From JAAZNO01 sp012798275 (GTDB lineage: Bacteria; Chloroflexota; Anaerolineae; B4-G1; SLSP01), in NCBI GenBank assembly GCA_035347995.1, contig DAOPQD010000010.1:1-59045 (forward strand): a stretch of 59,045 bases of DNA, given 5' to 3'. The position numbers and the translations under genes were made by a program. Shown here in pieces: positions 1 through 7,483 of this stretch. Below the pieces are notes generated by a model. The model did no database searches. It saw nothing but the letters and a program-made list of their open reading frames with translations, and was not told the origin of the DNA. The number at the start of each line of letters is the position of its first letter. The first letter of the stretch is position 1.

Positions 1-413
1 TGTGCTGGCGCACATCATTCAAGAATGAAAATGTGCGGTCATAGTTCAGCCTGGCATCAGGTAGTTCGACGGCGATGGATGAACCTTTGTGAGCTGTAGC
101 TTTTGCCCCTCCCCCAGCCCCCTCCCCAACGGCGCAAACGCCGTTGGGGAGGGGAGAAAAAATAAGGGGGTTTTGCAGGCGGGCTACGCCCGCCTGCAAA
201 ACCCCACAAAAAAAGTTCCCCTTCCCCCCGCGCTGCGCGGGGGGAAGGGGAAGGGGATAGGGGGCAAAAACTGACTCTCAATCTTCAGCGATCACCATGA
301 AATCTTGCGTTTTTTAGTCAGTGGCTGAACAGTCGCCATGTGAGTTGTGAGCCGCAACCCAGGGGCAGAAACTGCGACGACTCTCTTCTCACTGCTCTCT
401 ATTTTCGAAGGAG
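1..413 (-). repeat. Long modular intergenic repeat, copy 1 (three-hairpin form)
   Basis: This stretch holds no gene. Read on the minus strand it matches 17353-17775 nearly end to end, and the window begins about 13 nt short of its far end. It contains three consecutive hairpins: 121-152 (loop CAAA), 167-205 (18-bp arms, loop TAC) and about 216-252 (GC-rich, loop CTG). Its inner end, TTTTCGAAGGAG at 402-413, is the Shine-Dalgarno region of the gene starting at 423. Confidence 0.85.
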
Positions 414-422
414 CACGACAAG

Positions 423-908
423 ATGAAGAATCCCATCACTGACGACCCGTATGATCTGCAGCGTTTCCTCCGCGCGCAAGAGCCCATCTACGCCACCGCC
501 CTGGCGGAATTGCGCGGCGGCCAGAAACGCAGTCACTGGATGTGGTTCATCTTCCCCCAAATCGAGGGCCTGGGGCAAAGTCCGACCTCGAAATATTACG
601 CCATCAAAAGCCTCGCCGAGGCGCAGGCCTACCTTCAGCATCCCCTGCTTGGACCCCGGTTGCAGGAATGCGCGGAAGCCGTCCTGGCCATTGAGGGCCG
701 CTCCGCTGCAGAGATCTTCGGCTTCCCCGATGACCTGAAACTGCGGTCGTCTATGACCCTGTTCGCCGCGCTCGCCGGCCCCGATTCCGTGTTCGCGCGT
801 GTGCTGGAGCGGTTTTACGACGGCCGGCCCGATGAGCAAACCCTGCGAATAGGGGGGCTTCAGGATTTCACGGGGTCGCCGGGGGCTCCCAACCCCAGAC
901 CGCATTGA
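423..908 (+). CDS. DUF1810 family protein
   Basis: A 161-residue protein recognised by the DUF1810 pattern: a DPYDLQRFLRAQ start, the SHWMWFIFPQ motif near residues 38-47, a YYAI segment, and a conserved DDLKLRSSMTLF block around residue 105. The molecular function is not established, and nothing here adds to it. The ATG follows AAGGAG with an 8-9 nt gap, and that site belongs to the upstream repeat. The last 16 residues or so (after TLRIGG) look unlike the family and may be a frameshifted or extended tail. No operon partner is evident: the next gene has its own promoter. Confidence 0.85.
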   Translation: MKNPITDDPYDLQRFLRAQEPIYATALAELRGGQKRSHWMWFIFPQIEGLGQSPTSKYYAIKSLAEAQAYLQHPLLGPRLQECAEAVLAIEGRSAAEIFGFPDDLKLRSSMTLFAALAGPDSVFARVLERFYDGRPDEQTLRIGGLQDFTGSPGAPNPRPH

Positions 909-969
909 TTCACACAGGAGATTCAAAATCTGTGACCTGTGATTCTGATGAAGCGCCGGCTGCCTCCTC

Positions 970-997
970 TTGACAGATAGAACATCTGTTTTATACT
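970..997 (+). promoter_or_regulatory. Sigma-70 promoter of the radical SAM/HhH gene
   Basis: TTGACA at 970-975, a 16-nt spacer, and TATACT at 992-997. Transcription would start near 1004, just before the GGAGG that precedes the ATG at 1015, so the leader is only about 10 nt long. Confidence 0.75.
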
Positions 998-1014
998 GAA
1001 GATGGAGGACAACG

Positions 1015-2160
1015 ATGGGACCCCTCGAAAAGCTGCACCTGTTGACGCAAGCCGCCGCCTACGAACCCGCCGAGGACGTAAGCCTCACGGGGACGCCGCT
1101 GCCCGACGCCCCCACGCCCGAAGAGCTGACCGGTTGCATCCACTACGCCGCTACCCCCAAGGGACACATTCCCCTCCTCAAAACGCTGGTCTCCTCTGCC
1201 TGCGAGCGCGATTGCGCCTACTGCCCCTTCCGCGCTGGCAGGGACTTCCGCCGCGCTACCTTCACCCCCGATGACCTCGCGGCGCTGTTCCTGCAGCTCT
1301 ACCGCGCGGACCTCGTCCAGGGGATTTTCCTCAGCTCCGGGCTGGTCGGCGGGGGGCCGCGCACGCAGGATCGCCTCCTCGAAACCGCCCTGCTGCTCCG
1401 CAAACGCTACGGCTTCCGGGGCTACCTCCACCTCAAAATCATGCCCGGCGCGGAACGCGATCAGATCGCCGCGGCCATGGCGCTCGCCGATCGCGTCTCC
1501 CTCAACCTGGAGGGACCGAACGCGCGTCGGCTGAGCTTCCTCGCGCCGCACAAGAACTTCGGCGAGGACCTCGTGCAGCGCCTTCAGTGGATTCACGAGC
1601 TGCGCGAAGCCCAGGGCGGACGCGGGCCGAGCACGACGACCCAGTTTGTCGTGGGCGCGGCAGGCGAAAGCGACGCCGAATTGCTCCTCACCACCGAATA
1701 CCTCTATCGCCATCAACGCCTGGCGCGCGCCTACTTCAGCAGCTTCCACCCGGTGAGCGATACCCCCCTGGAAACGCTGCCGCCCTCCCCGCCCCGACGC
1801 GAGCTGCGGCTCTACCAGGCGTCGTTCCTGCTGCGCGATTATGGCTTCAATGCCGAAGAGCTGCCCTTCGACGCCCACGGGAACCTGCCCCTCGCGGAAG
1901 ATCCCAAGGTCGCCTGGGCGGAGCAACACCTCAGCGATAACCCCGTGGAATTGAACCGCGCTTCCCGCGAGCAGCTGCTCCGCATTCCCGGCCTGGGACC
2001 CAAGAGCGTCGAGCAGATCCTCGAGGCGCGGCGCAAGGGGACGCTACGCGATCTGAGCCAGCTGCGCCAGCTGGGGCTGCCGGTGCAGCGCGTCGCGCCT
2101 TACGTCCTCCTCGATGGACATCCCCCCGCCCGCCAGCTGCAGCTGTGGGCCATGGGATAG
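1015..2160 (+). CDS. Radical SAM protein with C-terminal helix-hairpin-helix (putative DNA modification/repair type)
   Basis: A 381-residue protein. The radical SAM cluster motif CERDCAYC (Cys63, Cys67, Cys70; CX3CX2C) lies near the N terminus, followed by a TIM-barrel-like region. About residues 308-345 carry a helix-hairpin-helix (NRASREQLLRIPGLGPKSVE), a non-specific DNA-binding element. This matches the family annotated as a putative DNA modification/repair radical SAM protein, usually found beside a uracil-DNA-glycosylase-like gene. That partner is absent here, and the next gene is convergent mtnA. Start: the ATG at 1015 has GGAGG upstream and follows a strong promoter. The substrate is unknown, so the DNA role is inferred from the HhH and the family name. 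Confidence 0.82.
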   Translation: MGPLEKLHLLTQAAAYEPAEDVSLTGTPLPDAPTPEELTGCIHYAATPKGHIPLLKTLVSSACERDCAYCPFRAGRDFRRATFTPDDLAALFLQLYRADLVQGIFLSSGLVGGGPRTQDRLLETALLLRKRYGFRGYLHLKIMPGAERDQIAAAMALADRVSLNLEGPNARRLSFLAPHKNFGEDLVQRLQWIHELREAQGGRGPSTTTQFVVGAAGESDAELLLTTEYLYRHQRLARAYFSSFHPVSDTPLETLPPSPPRRELRLYQASFLLRDYGFNAEELPFDAHGNLPLAEDPKVAWAEQHLSDNPVELNRASREQLLRIPGLGPKSVEQILEARRKGTLRDLSQLRQLGLPVQRVAPYVLLDGHPPARQLQLWAMG

Positions 2161-2204
2161 AAGCTCCCCCAACGCCGGGCTGAGTCGCCGGTCCCGGCGC
2201 GAGC

Positions 2205-3245
2205 TCAACGCAGCACGCGCGCCAGGCCCTCGGTGAAAGGCGGGTGGATGACGCCACGCTCGGTGATGATGGCGGTAATGTAGCGCGCGGGCGTCACGTC
2301 AAAGGCGGGGTTCGCCACGGCGGCGCCTTCCGGCGCGATGCGGCAGCCGCCGATGCAGGTCACCTCCTCCGCCGGACGCTCTTCAATGAGAATGTCATCC
2401 CCGGTCGGTGTGGAGAGATCCACCGTGCTGGTAGGCCCCACCACGTAGAAGGGAATCCCGTGCGCGTGCGCCGCCAGCGCCAGGTGATAGGTGCCGATCT
2501 TGTTCGCCGTGTCCCCGTTGGCAGCGACACGATCACAGCCCACCACACACAGGTCCACACCGCGCGTGCGCATGATGTGCGCCGCCGCCCCATCCACGAT
2601 CAACGTGTAGGGGACGCCAGCCTGCTGCAGCTCCCAGGTGGTGAGCCGCGCCCCCTGCAGCCGGGGACGGGTCTCATCCACGTACACATGGACGCGCTTG
2701 CCCGCCTCATGCGCAGCGATGATCACCCGCAGCGCCGTCCCGTATTCGCCCGTCGCCAGCGGCCCGGTGTTGCAGTGATGGAGGATACGGGCGTCATCGG
2801 GCACCAGGGGCAGCGCGTGACGTCCGATGGCCAGATTCGCCTGGCGCTCCTGCTCGTAGATGGCGTGCGCCTCGTCCAACACGGCAGCGCGCACGGCGGA
2901 CACCGTCTCCAGGGCGGGATCGGCGGCGCGGGCCAGCACGCGATCCACGGCAGCGAAAAGATTCACCGCCGTCGGACGCGCAGCACGCAACGTCGCCGCC
3001 GCCTCCCGCAATGCCGCACGCACCCCCGCCACGCTCGTCGCATCGCAGGAGCGCGCCGCCAGCGCCATCCCATATGCCGCCGTGATGCCGATCGCCGGCG
3101 CCCCACGTACCACCATCTCACGGATCGCAGCGGCGACCTCACGGTAATCGCGGTAATCCAGATAGCGGACGTTGTGGGGCAGCTCCCGCTGATCCAGCAA
3201 GCGCAACGTCCCCTCGGCCCAGGCAATGGCATGATAATCGTTCAT
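2205..3245 (-). CDS. mtnA: Methylthioribose-1-phosphate isomerase
   Basis: A 346-residue protein, full length for MtnA. It converts 5-methylthioribose-1-phosphate to methylthioribulose-1-phosphate in the cytoplasmic methionine salvage pathway. Family motifs seen: RGAPAIGITAAYG near residue 47, the HCNTGPLATG block with the conserved Cys158, and VVGCDRVAANGDTANK with the conserved Asp238. Start: the ATG at 3245 is preceded by GGGAGG. No other methionine salvage gene is nearby, and no SAM riboswitch fits in the short leader (about 48 nt). The leader contains a small GCGGGG/CCCCGC hairpin. Confidence 0.95.
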   Translation of the reverse strand: MNDYHAIAWAEGTLRLLDQRELPHNVRYLDYRDYREVAAAIREMVVRGAPAIGITAAYGMALAARSCDATSVAGVRAALREAAATLRAARPTAVNLFAAVDRVLARAADPALETVSAVRAAVLDEAHAIYEQERQANLAIGRHALPLVPDDARILHHCNTGPLATGEYGTALRVIIAAHEAGKRVHVYVDETRPRLQGARLTTWELQQAGVPYTLIVDGAAAHIMRTRGVDLCVVGCDRVAANGDTANKIGTYHLALAAHAHGIPFYVVGPTSTVDLSTPTGDDILIEERPAEEVTCIGGCRIAPEGAAVANPAFDVTPARYITAIITERGVIHPPFTEGLARVLR

Positions 3246-3299
3246 CTGAAGCCTCCCACAGGAATTGCAAAGCGACGCGGGGTTCCTCGCCCCGCATAA

Positions 3300-3308
3300 A
3301 TTCTACCA
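3300..3308 (-). promoter_or_regulatory. Extended -10 promoter of mtnA
   Basis: On the minus strand the sequence reads TGG-TAGAAT, an extended -10 (TGn) box. The predicted start is near 3293, giving a leader of about 48 nt. The same TGG-TANAAT form recurs upstream of five transcription units in the window. Confidence 0.55.
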
Positions 3309-3326
3309 TCGAGATCGTCTCCGGCA

Positions 3327-3365
3327 AAACAAAACGCCCTGTCCGGCGATCAACCGGGCAGGGCG
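3327..3365 (-). terminator. Rho-independent terminator after the epimerase gene
   Basis: On the minus strand a CGCCCTG/CAGGGCG stem with an inner CCGG/CCGG pairing is followed by TTTTGTTTTG. It lies 20 nt past the stop of the gene at 3385-4395 and separates it from mtnA. Confidence 0.8.
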
Positions 3366-3384
3366 CGTCAGGCTGCAGCGACGC

Positions 3385-4395
3385 CTACGGCGTCACCGGA
3401 TGAGGCACCGCCGGACGGGCGACACGACCGGCGCGACGCTCCTTCCAGAAGGGCGACTTACGCAGCAGCCAGGCCCGCACAAAGGGCCGCGCGAGCCTGA
3501 GCAGATAGCGCTTGGGTCCCAGAAGCGCGATCACATCGGCGACATAATCATCAAACGTGCGCTGCTGATACTGCAACAGGCGCTGGCTTTCGGTGGCATC
3601 CACCCAGTCGGTGGGGAAATACTCCGTGCCGAAGGCCGCCGCCGGCAGCATCCCAATCCCCAGGCCTTCCATCACTTTGGCGACAATCTCGCCATAGAGC
3701 AGCTGACACTTCGGCCCGCCGCCGATCAACAAGAGCTTGCCCCAAATTGCCTCAGAAGTCACCGCATTCGCCACCGCAGTGCCCACATCGCGGGTATGGG
3801 TGAACTCCATGCGATTATCGAGCGGGATGTGGAAGAGGTACGGATCGAGCGTCAAGGTGATGGGCAGCGTCGCCGAGAAGCGCAGGATGGACCACTGAAG
3901 ATCGGACGCCTGCACCATCCACTCACAGGCGACCTTGTGTTTGGAGTAATGCTCCACGGGATTCACCGGATCGGCGACCGTGCGCGGCGGGGACAGATGC
4001 TGCGTCACACCGAAGACGTGATACGACGAGGAGAAGATCAATTTTGGCCGTCGCGGTTGCGCACGGCAGGCTTCGATGACGTGATGCGTGCCGCCGACGT
4101 TCACGTCCCAGGCCAGATTGGGCTCCGCTTCGCTCTCCACGCCGGTGGCCGAGAGCTTGGGGATGATAAAGGCCAGGTGCACGACCACATCCTGCCCTTT
4201 CACCGCCGCGTTGACGTCCTCCGCGCGGCGCAAATCGCCCCACACCACCTCGATCTTCTCACCAAAACGCGCCGCCTGAGCGCGATTTGCCGCCGTCGGC
4301 ACATCGAAGCAGCGCACCGCATGTCCACGAGCCAGCAACGCCTCAAGGGCGCTCATCCCGATATTGCCAAAGGCGCCGGTCAGTAGCACGTGCAT
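3385..4395 (-). CDS. NAD-dependent epimerase/dehydratase (extended SDR)
   Basis: A 336-residue extended short-chain dehydrogenase/reductase. The nucleotide-binding GAFGNIG motif is at residues 7-13, DVP/D-type acidic residues follow the second strand, and the catalytic YSKHK (Tyr150, Lys154) is preceded by an SSSYHVFG strand with the usual serine. The substrate cannot be told; sugar-nucleotide or lipid-linked substrates are typical of the superfamily. The C terminus (residues about 295-336) is basic and atypical, rich in Arg. Start: AAGGAGG lies 6 nt before the ATG. A TetR regulator is encoded 46 bp upstream in the same direction, so the pair may be co-transcribed and controlled by it. Confidence 0.85.
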   Translation of the reverse strand: MHVLLTGAFGNIGMSALEALLARGHAVRCFDVPTAANRAQAARFGEKIEVVWGDLRRAEDVNAAVKGQDVVVHLAFIIPKLSATGVESEAEPNLAWDVNVGGTHHVIEACRAQPRRPKLIFSSSYHVFGVTQHLSPPRTVADPVNPVEHYSKHKVACEWMVQASDLQWSILRFSATLPITLTLDPYLFHIPLDNRMEFTHTRDVGTAVANAVTSEAIWGKLLLIGGGPKCQLLYGEIVAKVMEGLGIGMLPAAAFGTEYFPTDWVDATESQRLLQYQQRTFDDYVADVIALLGPKRYLLRLARPFVRAWLLRKSPFWKERRAGRVARPAVPHPVTP

Positions 4396-4441
4396 AACAG
4401 CCTCCTTCTTTTAATCATTGAGGGACGCGACGGACTCACTT

Positions 4442-5047
4442 TCAGGCGACCGCATCAGGCAGCAGCCCCGTCAGCAGCAGCTCCAGACTCGCCTGCGCCG
4501 CACTTCCCCAATCGGTCGCCTGCGGGTCGAGCGTGCTCTGCAGCAGCATTCCCACCGCCCACGAGACCAGTGTCTGCGCGGCGAGCTGCGGATCCACCGG
4601 GCGCAAGGAGCCCTCCGCAATTCCCTTCTGGATCAGGCTCGCCAGCCAGGTCTGGTAGCGACGATAGGGTTGTATCGTCGCGGCCCAGATGACGGGATCC
4701 CGTTGCGCGGCGGTCATGAACTCCATGAACATCGGGAGGTTCCCGTCCGCCGTGTGCAGCACGGTTCGGAACGCCTCGATCATGCGGGTGAGCGCTGCCG
4801 GCACATTGGGAGCGTCCGCCAGCAATCCCGCGATGTTCACGTCGAGCTCATCCAACCAACGCTGCAGCAACGCGAGGAAGAGCGCCTGCTTGGAGGAGAA
4901 GTGATAGTAGAAAGCGCCCTTGCTGACGCCGGCGGCGTGACAGATTTCCGCCACACCGGTCCTTTCATAGCCGTTGCGGGCGAAACTCGCGGCTGCGGCA
5001 TCCAGAATGCGGCTGCAGGTCTCTTCACTGCGCTGTTGTGTCGCCAT
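4442..5047 (-). CDS. TetR/AcrR family transcriptional regulator
   Basis: A 201-residue TetR-type repressor. The N-terminal helix-turn-helix is classical (ILDAAAASFARNGYERTGV, then ICHAAGVSKGAFYYHFSSKQ, about residues 14-50), and the C-terminal helical region should bind an unknown ligand. It is followed by the epimerase gene 46 bp downstream. Its own promoter has TTGACA-N16-TAAAAT, with a GACCGGTC palindrome at the predicted start site, so it probably represses itself and the epimerase. There is no good Shine-Dalgarno before the ATG. Confidence 0.92.
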   Translation of the reverse strand: MATQQRSEETCSRILDAAAASFARNGYERTGVAEICHAAGVSKGAFYYHFSSKQALFLALLQRWLDELDVNIAGLLADAPNVPAALTRMIEAFRTVLHTADGNLPMFMEFMTAAQRDPVIWAATIQPYRRYQTWLASLIQKGIAEGSLRPVDPQLAAQTLVSWAVGMLLQSTLDPQATDWGSAAQASLELLLTGLLPDAVA

Positions 5048-5084
5048 AAGTGCCCATCAAAAGATCAACAGAAGGAAAAATACC

Positions 5085-5126
5085 GACCGGTCAGTCTAAT
5101 TTTAATACAGGAATGGAATATGTCAA
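5085..5126 (-). promoter_or_regulatory. Promoter and operator of the TetR gene at 4442-5047
   Basis: On the minus strand: -35 TTGACA (5126-5121), 16-nt spacer, -10 TAAAAT (5104-5099). The palindrome GACCGGTC at 5085-5092 falls on the predicted transcription start and resembles known TetR-family operators. Confidence 0.7.
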
Positions 5127-5162
5127 GGGAAATGGTCGCCGACAGGCCAACACCTCACGCAA

Positions 5163-5193
5163 AGCGGGCCCGATCGCCTGGATCGGGCCCGCT
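5163..5193 (-). terminator. Hairpin terminator after mrp
   Basis: A perfect 13-bp inverted repeat (AGCGGGCCCGATC arms, 5-nt loop) lies 17 nt past the mrp stop. The T tract after it on the minus strand is short (TTTGCG), so it is either a weak intrinsic terminator or an mRNA-stabilising hairpin. Confidence 0.55.
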
Positions 5194-5209
5194 CTCACCA
5201 CCGTCGCGC

Positions 5210-6274
5210 TCACGCGCTCAGCGCCGCGCGCACCTGCTCGACCACGCGCTCCACATCGGGGTTGGTGTAAGCCTCAATTTGCCCCGCATCCGAAAGCCGG
5301 GTGAGTTCCGAATCCAGCCCCAGCTGCCCCAGGAAAGCGGTATTGAAGGCCTGCGCCATCTCTCCGGCGTGCCCCTTGCCGAAAATCTCGTACCGTTCGC
5401 CGCAATGCGGACACACCACATAGCTCATGTTCTCCACAACGCCGAGGATGGGAATATGCAGCTGCTCCGCCATGCGCGCCGCCTTGCGCACGACCATATC
5501 CGCCAGGTCCTGCGGCGAGGTGACGATGACGACGCCGTTCACCGGCAAGGCCTGCATCACGGTCAACGCCGCATCGGAAGTCCCCGGCGGCAGATCCACG
5601 AACAACACGTCCAAATCGCCCCAGAAAACGTCGTTCCAGAACTGCTGAATAGCGCTCGAAATCAGCGGGCCGCGCCAGATGACCGCTTCGTCCTGTTCCT
5701 GCAGCAGCAAGTTGATGGACATGAGCTTGATCCCGCCCGCGCTCAGCGGCGGGACGATGCCCAGTGGCCCCATCACCGGCACGTCATCCACCCCCAGCAG
5801 TTTGGGGATACTCGGACCGGTGATGTCGGCGTCGAGGATGCCCACGCGCAGGCCTTGCTTGCGCAGCCCCGCTGCCAACAGCGCCGCCGTGGTGGATTTG
5901 CCCACGCCCCCCTTGCCGCTCATCACGGCGATGACCGACTTGACCTTGTTCATCCGGCCGGCGAGGGATTGCGGCGCGGGCTCCTGCCGCCCGCCGCGCA
6001 CCTGCGAGAGCAGGCGTTCCTTCTCCTGCGGCGTCATGGTCGTGACCGTCACCCGCACGTCCAGGTTGGGCGCCAATTTCGCCACCGCTTCCTGGACCTC
6101 CGCGGCGATACTGTCCTGCAGCGGGCAATTGGGGACGGTCAGGGCCACCGTCACGTGAACCGTCTCGCCCTTGATTTTCACCTCACGCACCATGCCCAAC
6201 TCGACAATGCTGCGGCGAATCTCAGGATCCAACACTTGCTGCAAAGCCTGCATTACTTGATCAACTGAAACCAT
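5210..6274 (-). CDS. mrp: Mrp/NBP35 (ApbC) iron-sulfur cluster carrier ATPase
   Basis: A 354-residue P-loop ATPase of the Mrp/ApbC family, thought to carry and hand over Fe-S clusters in the cytoplasm. An N-terminal MIP18/DUF59 domain occupies about residues 1-85. The deviant Walker A motif GKGGVGKST follows at about 120-128, then FVDLPPGTSD. The CPHC pair (Cys288, Cys291) is the cluster-bridging motif. Length and order are typical. The ATG at 6274 lies 8 nt after AAGGAGG, which belongs to the end of repeat copy 2. A hairpin terminator follows the gene. Confidence 0.93.
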   Translation of the reverse strand: MVSVDQVMQALQQVLDPEIRRSIVELGMVREVKIKGETVHVTVALTVPNCPLQDSIAAEVQEAVAKLAPNLDVRVTVTTMTPQEKERLLSQVRGGRQEPAPQSLAGRMNKVKSVIAVMSGKGGVGKSTTAALLAAGLRKQGLRVGILDADITGPSIPKLLGVDDVPVMGPLGIVPPLSAGGIKLMSINLLLQEQDEAVIWRGPLISSAIQQFWNDVFWGDLDVLFVDLPPGTSDAALTVMQALPVNGVVIVTSPQDLADMVVRKAARMAEQLHIPILGVVENMSYVVCPHCGERYEIFGKGHAGEMAQAFNTAFLGQLGLDSELTRLSDAGQIEAYTNPDVERVVEQVRAALSA

Positions 6275-6282
6275 GCATGTAC

Positions 6283-6813
6283 CTCCTTCGAAAATGGCCC
6301 CGAATGAACACGAATTTCACGAATAAGATTAGAAATTCCTTGCCGCCGGGGCTGCTACGTCCTCAAACAACGCGCTTCAGCGCGGTGGGCTCGTGTCAGG
6401 CAGGGGATTCCATCCCCAGCCGCAGCGGTGAGCTGTTGCAGCCTCTGCTCACGGATTATGGCTCACATGGTTACTGTTCAGCCACTGACTAAAAAACACA
6501 AGATTTCCTGGCAACTGCTAAAGATTAAAAAATCAATTTTTGTCCCCTATCCCCTGCCCCTTCCCCCGCGCAGCGCGGGAAGGGAAATTTTTTTGTGGGG
6601 TTTTGCAGGCGGGCTACGCCCGCCTGCAAAACCCCTTATTTTTTCTCCCCCTCCCCAACGGCGCATACGCCGTTGGGGAGGGGGCCGGGGGAGAGGCAAA
6701 AGCTACAAGTCACAAAGGTTCATCCATCGCCGTCTAGCTGCCTGGCGCCAGTCTGAGAGTTACCTCACATTTTCATTTTTACATGATGTGCGCCAGCACC
6801 TGGCGTCTCCTTC
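6283..6813 (+). repeat. Long modular intergenic repeat, copy 2 (three hairpins plus A module)
   Basis: Fills the 585-bp gap between def and mrp together with the array at 6824-6850. It is flanked by CTCCTTC at both ends (6283-6289, 6807-6813). Compared with copies 1 and 3 it carries an extra module (about 6290-6445) with a GAATTTC/GAAATTC inverted repeat and a GGGGAT-TCC-ATCCCC hairpin. The three-hairpin core is at about 6557-6585, 6597-6635 (same 39-nt palindrome as in copies 1 and 3) and 6651-6680 (13-bp arms, loop CATA). Its left end supplies the mrp ribosome binding site. Confidence 0.88.
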
Positions 6814-6823
6814 AAAAATAAAC

Positions 6824-6850
6824 ACGTGCCCACGTGCCCACATTCTCGCG
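6824..6850 (+). repeat. Octamer array (ACGTGCCC-like)
   Basis: ACGTGCCC twice, then a degenerate ACATTCTC unit, directly after repeat copy 2 and before the def stop. Related arrays lie at 17906-17945 and 44622-44661. Confidence 0.55.
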
Positions 6851-6859
6851 TTGCCCCAT

Positions 6860-7408
6860 TCACCCAGGGGCATTTTCGGGCAGGACGCCCTCTTGCTCCA
6901 CGTGCTCCTCGGTGCCCTCTTGCACCCGCCAGATGCGATCCGGCGCGACCAGCCGGTCAATGTACAGCACGCCGCGTGTGTGATCAATCTCATGCTGGAA
7001 CACGCGCGCCATGAACCCGTTGAGACGCAGCCGCAATTTCTGTCCGCGCCGATCCAGGCCCCGCACGAAGATAGAGACTGAACGCGCCACATCGCCCGCA
7101 TAGCCCGGCACCGACAGACAGCCCTCGAGGCCTATTTCTTCCTCTTGCGACGCGCGCACGATCTCCGGATTGATGACGACATAGCGTTGCCCGCTGCCGG
7201 CGATTTCCTCATCCGCCGGGACTTCGATCACGACAATCTGCCGCAGCTCGCCGACCTGCACTGCCGCCAGCCCAATGCCGTCATTGGCGTGCATGGTCTC
7301 GATCATGTCGTCAATCAGCCGTTGCACCTCCGGCGTGATGTGCTCCACAGGCCGCGAGCGCTGCCGCAAACGCGGATCCCCCACCGTAATCACCGGTAAT
7401 ACTGCCAC
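6860..7408 (-). CDS. def: Peptide deformylase
   Basis: A 182-residue enzyme that removes the formyl group from the N-terminal methionine of nascent proteins. All three family motifs are present: GIGLAAVQ (about residues 44-51), EGCLS (metal ligand Cys97) and HEIDH (about 139-143, two His ligands and the catalytic Glu). I chose GTG at 7408: the upstream GGAGG is 6 nt away, whereas the TTG at 7414 touches it. The C-terminal 25 residues are acidic and beyond the catalytic core. It has no fmt neighbour. Confidence 0.94.
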   Translation of the reverse strand: MAVLPVITVGDPRLRQRSRPVEHITPEVQRLIDDMIETMHANDGIGLAAVQVGELRQIVVIEVPADEEIAGSGQRYVVINPEIVRASQEEEIGLEGCLSVPGYAGDVARSVSIFVRGLDRRGQKLRLRLNGFMARVFQHEIDHTRGVLYIDRLVAPDRIWRVQEGTEEHVEQEGVLPENAPG

Positions 7409-7483
7409 ATCCAACCTCCACCCTTAAATGTCATTTCACCCACACCTCATGGATGGGTCTTCAAATCGAGGACGGCGCTGAGG

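Noticed and set aside
3246..3299. SAM riboswitch upstream of mtnA
   Set aside because: The leader is only about 48 nt long and holds one small hairpin.
4418..6268. A 616-codon open frame on the plus strand opposite tetR and mrp
   Set aside because: It crosses two real genes and their promoter region and shows no domain; it is an antisense shadow.
6283..6813. Insertion sequence
   Set aside because: No transposase frame and no long terminal inverted repeats; the short frames inside are translations of hairpins.
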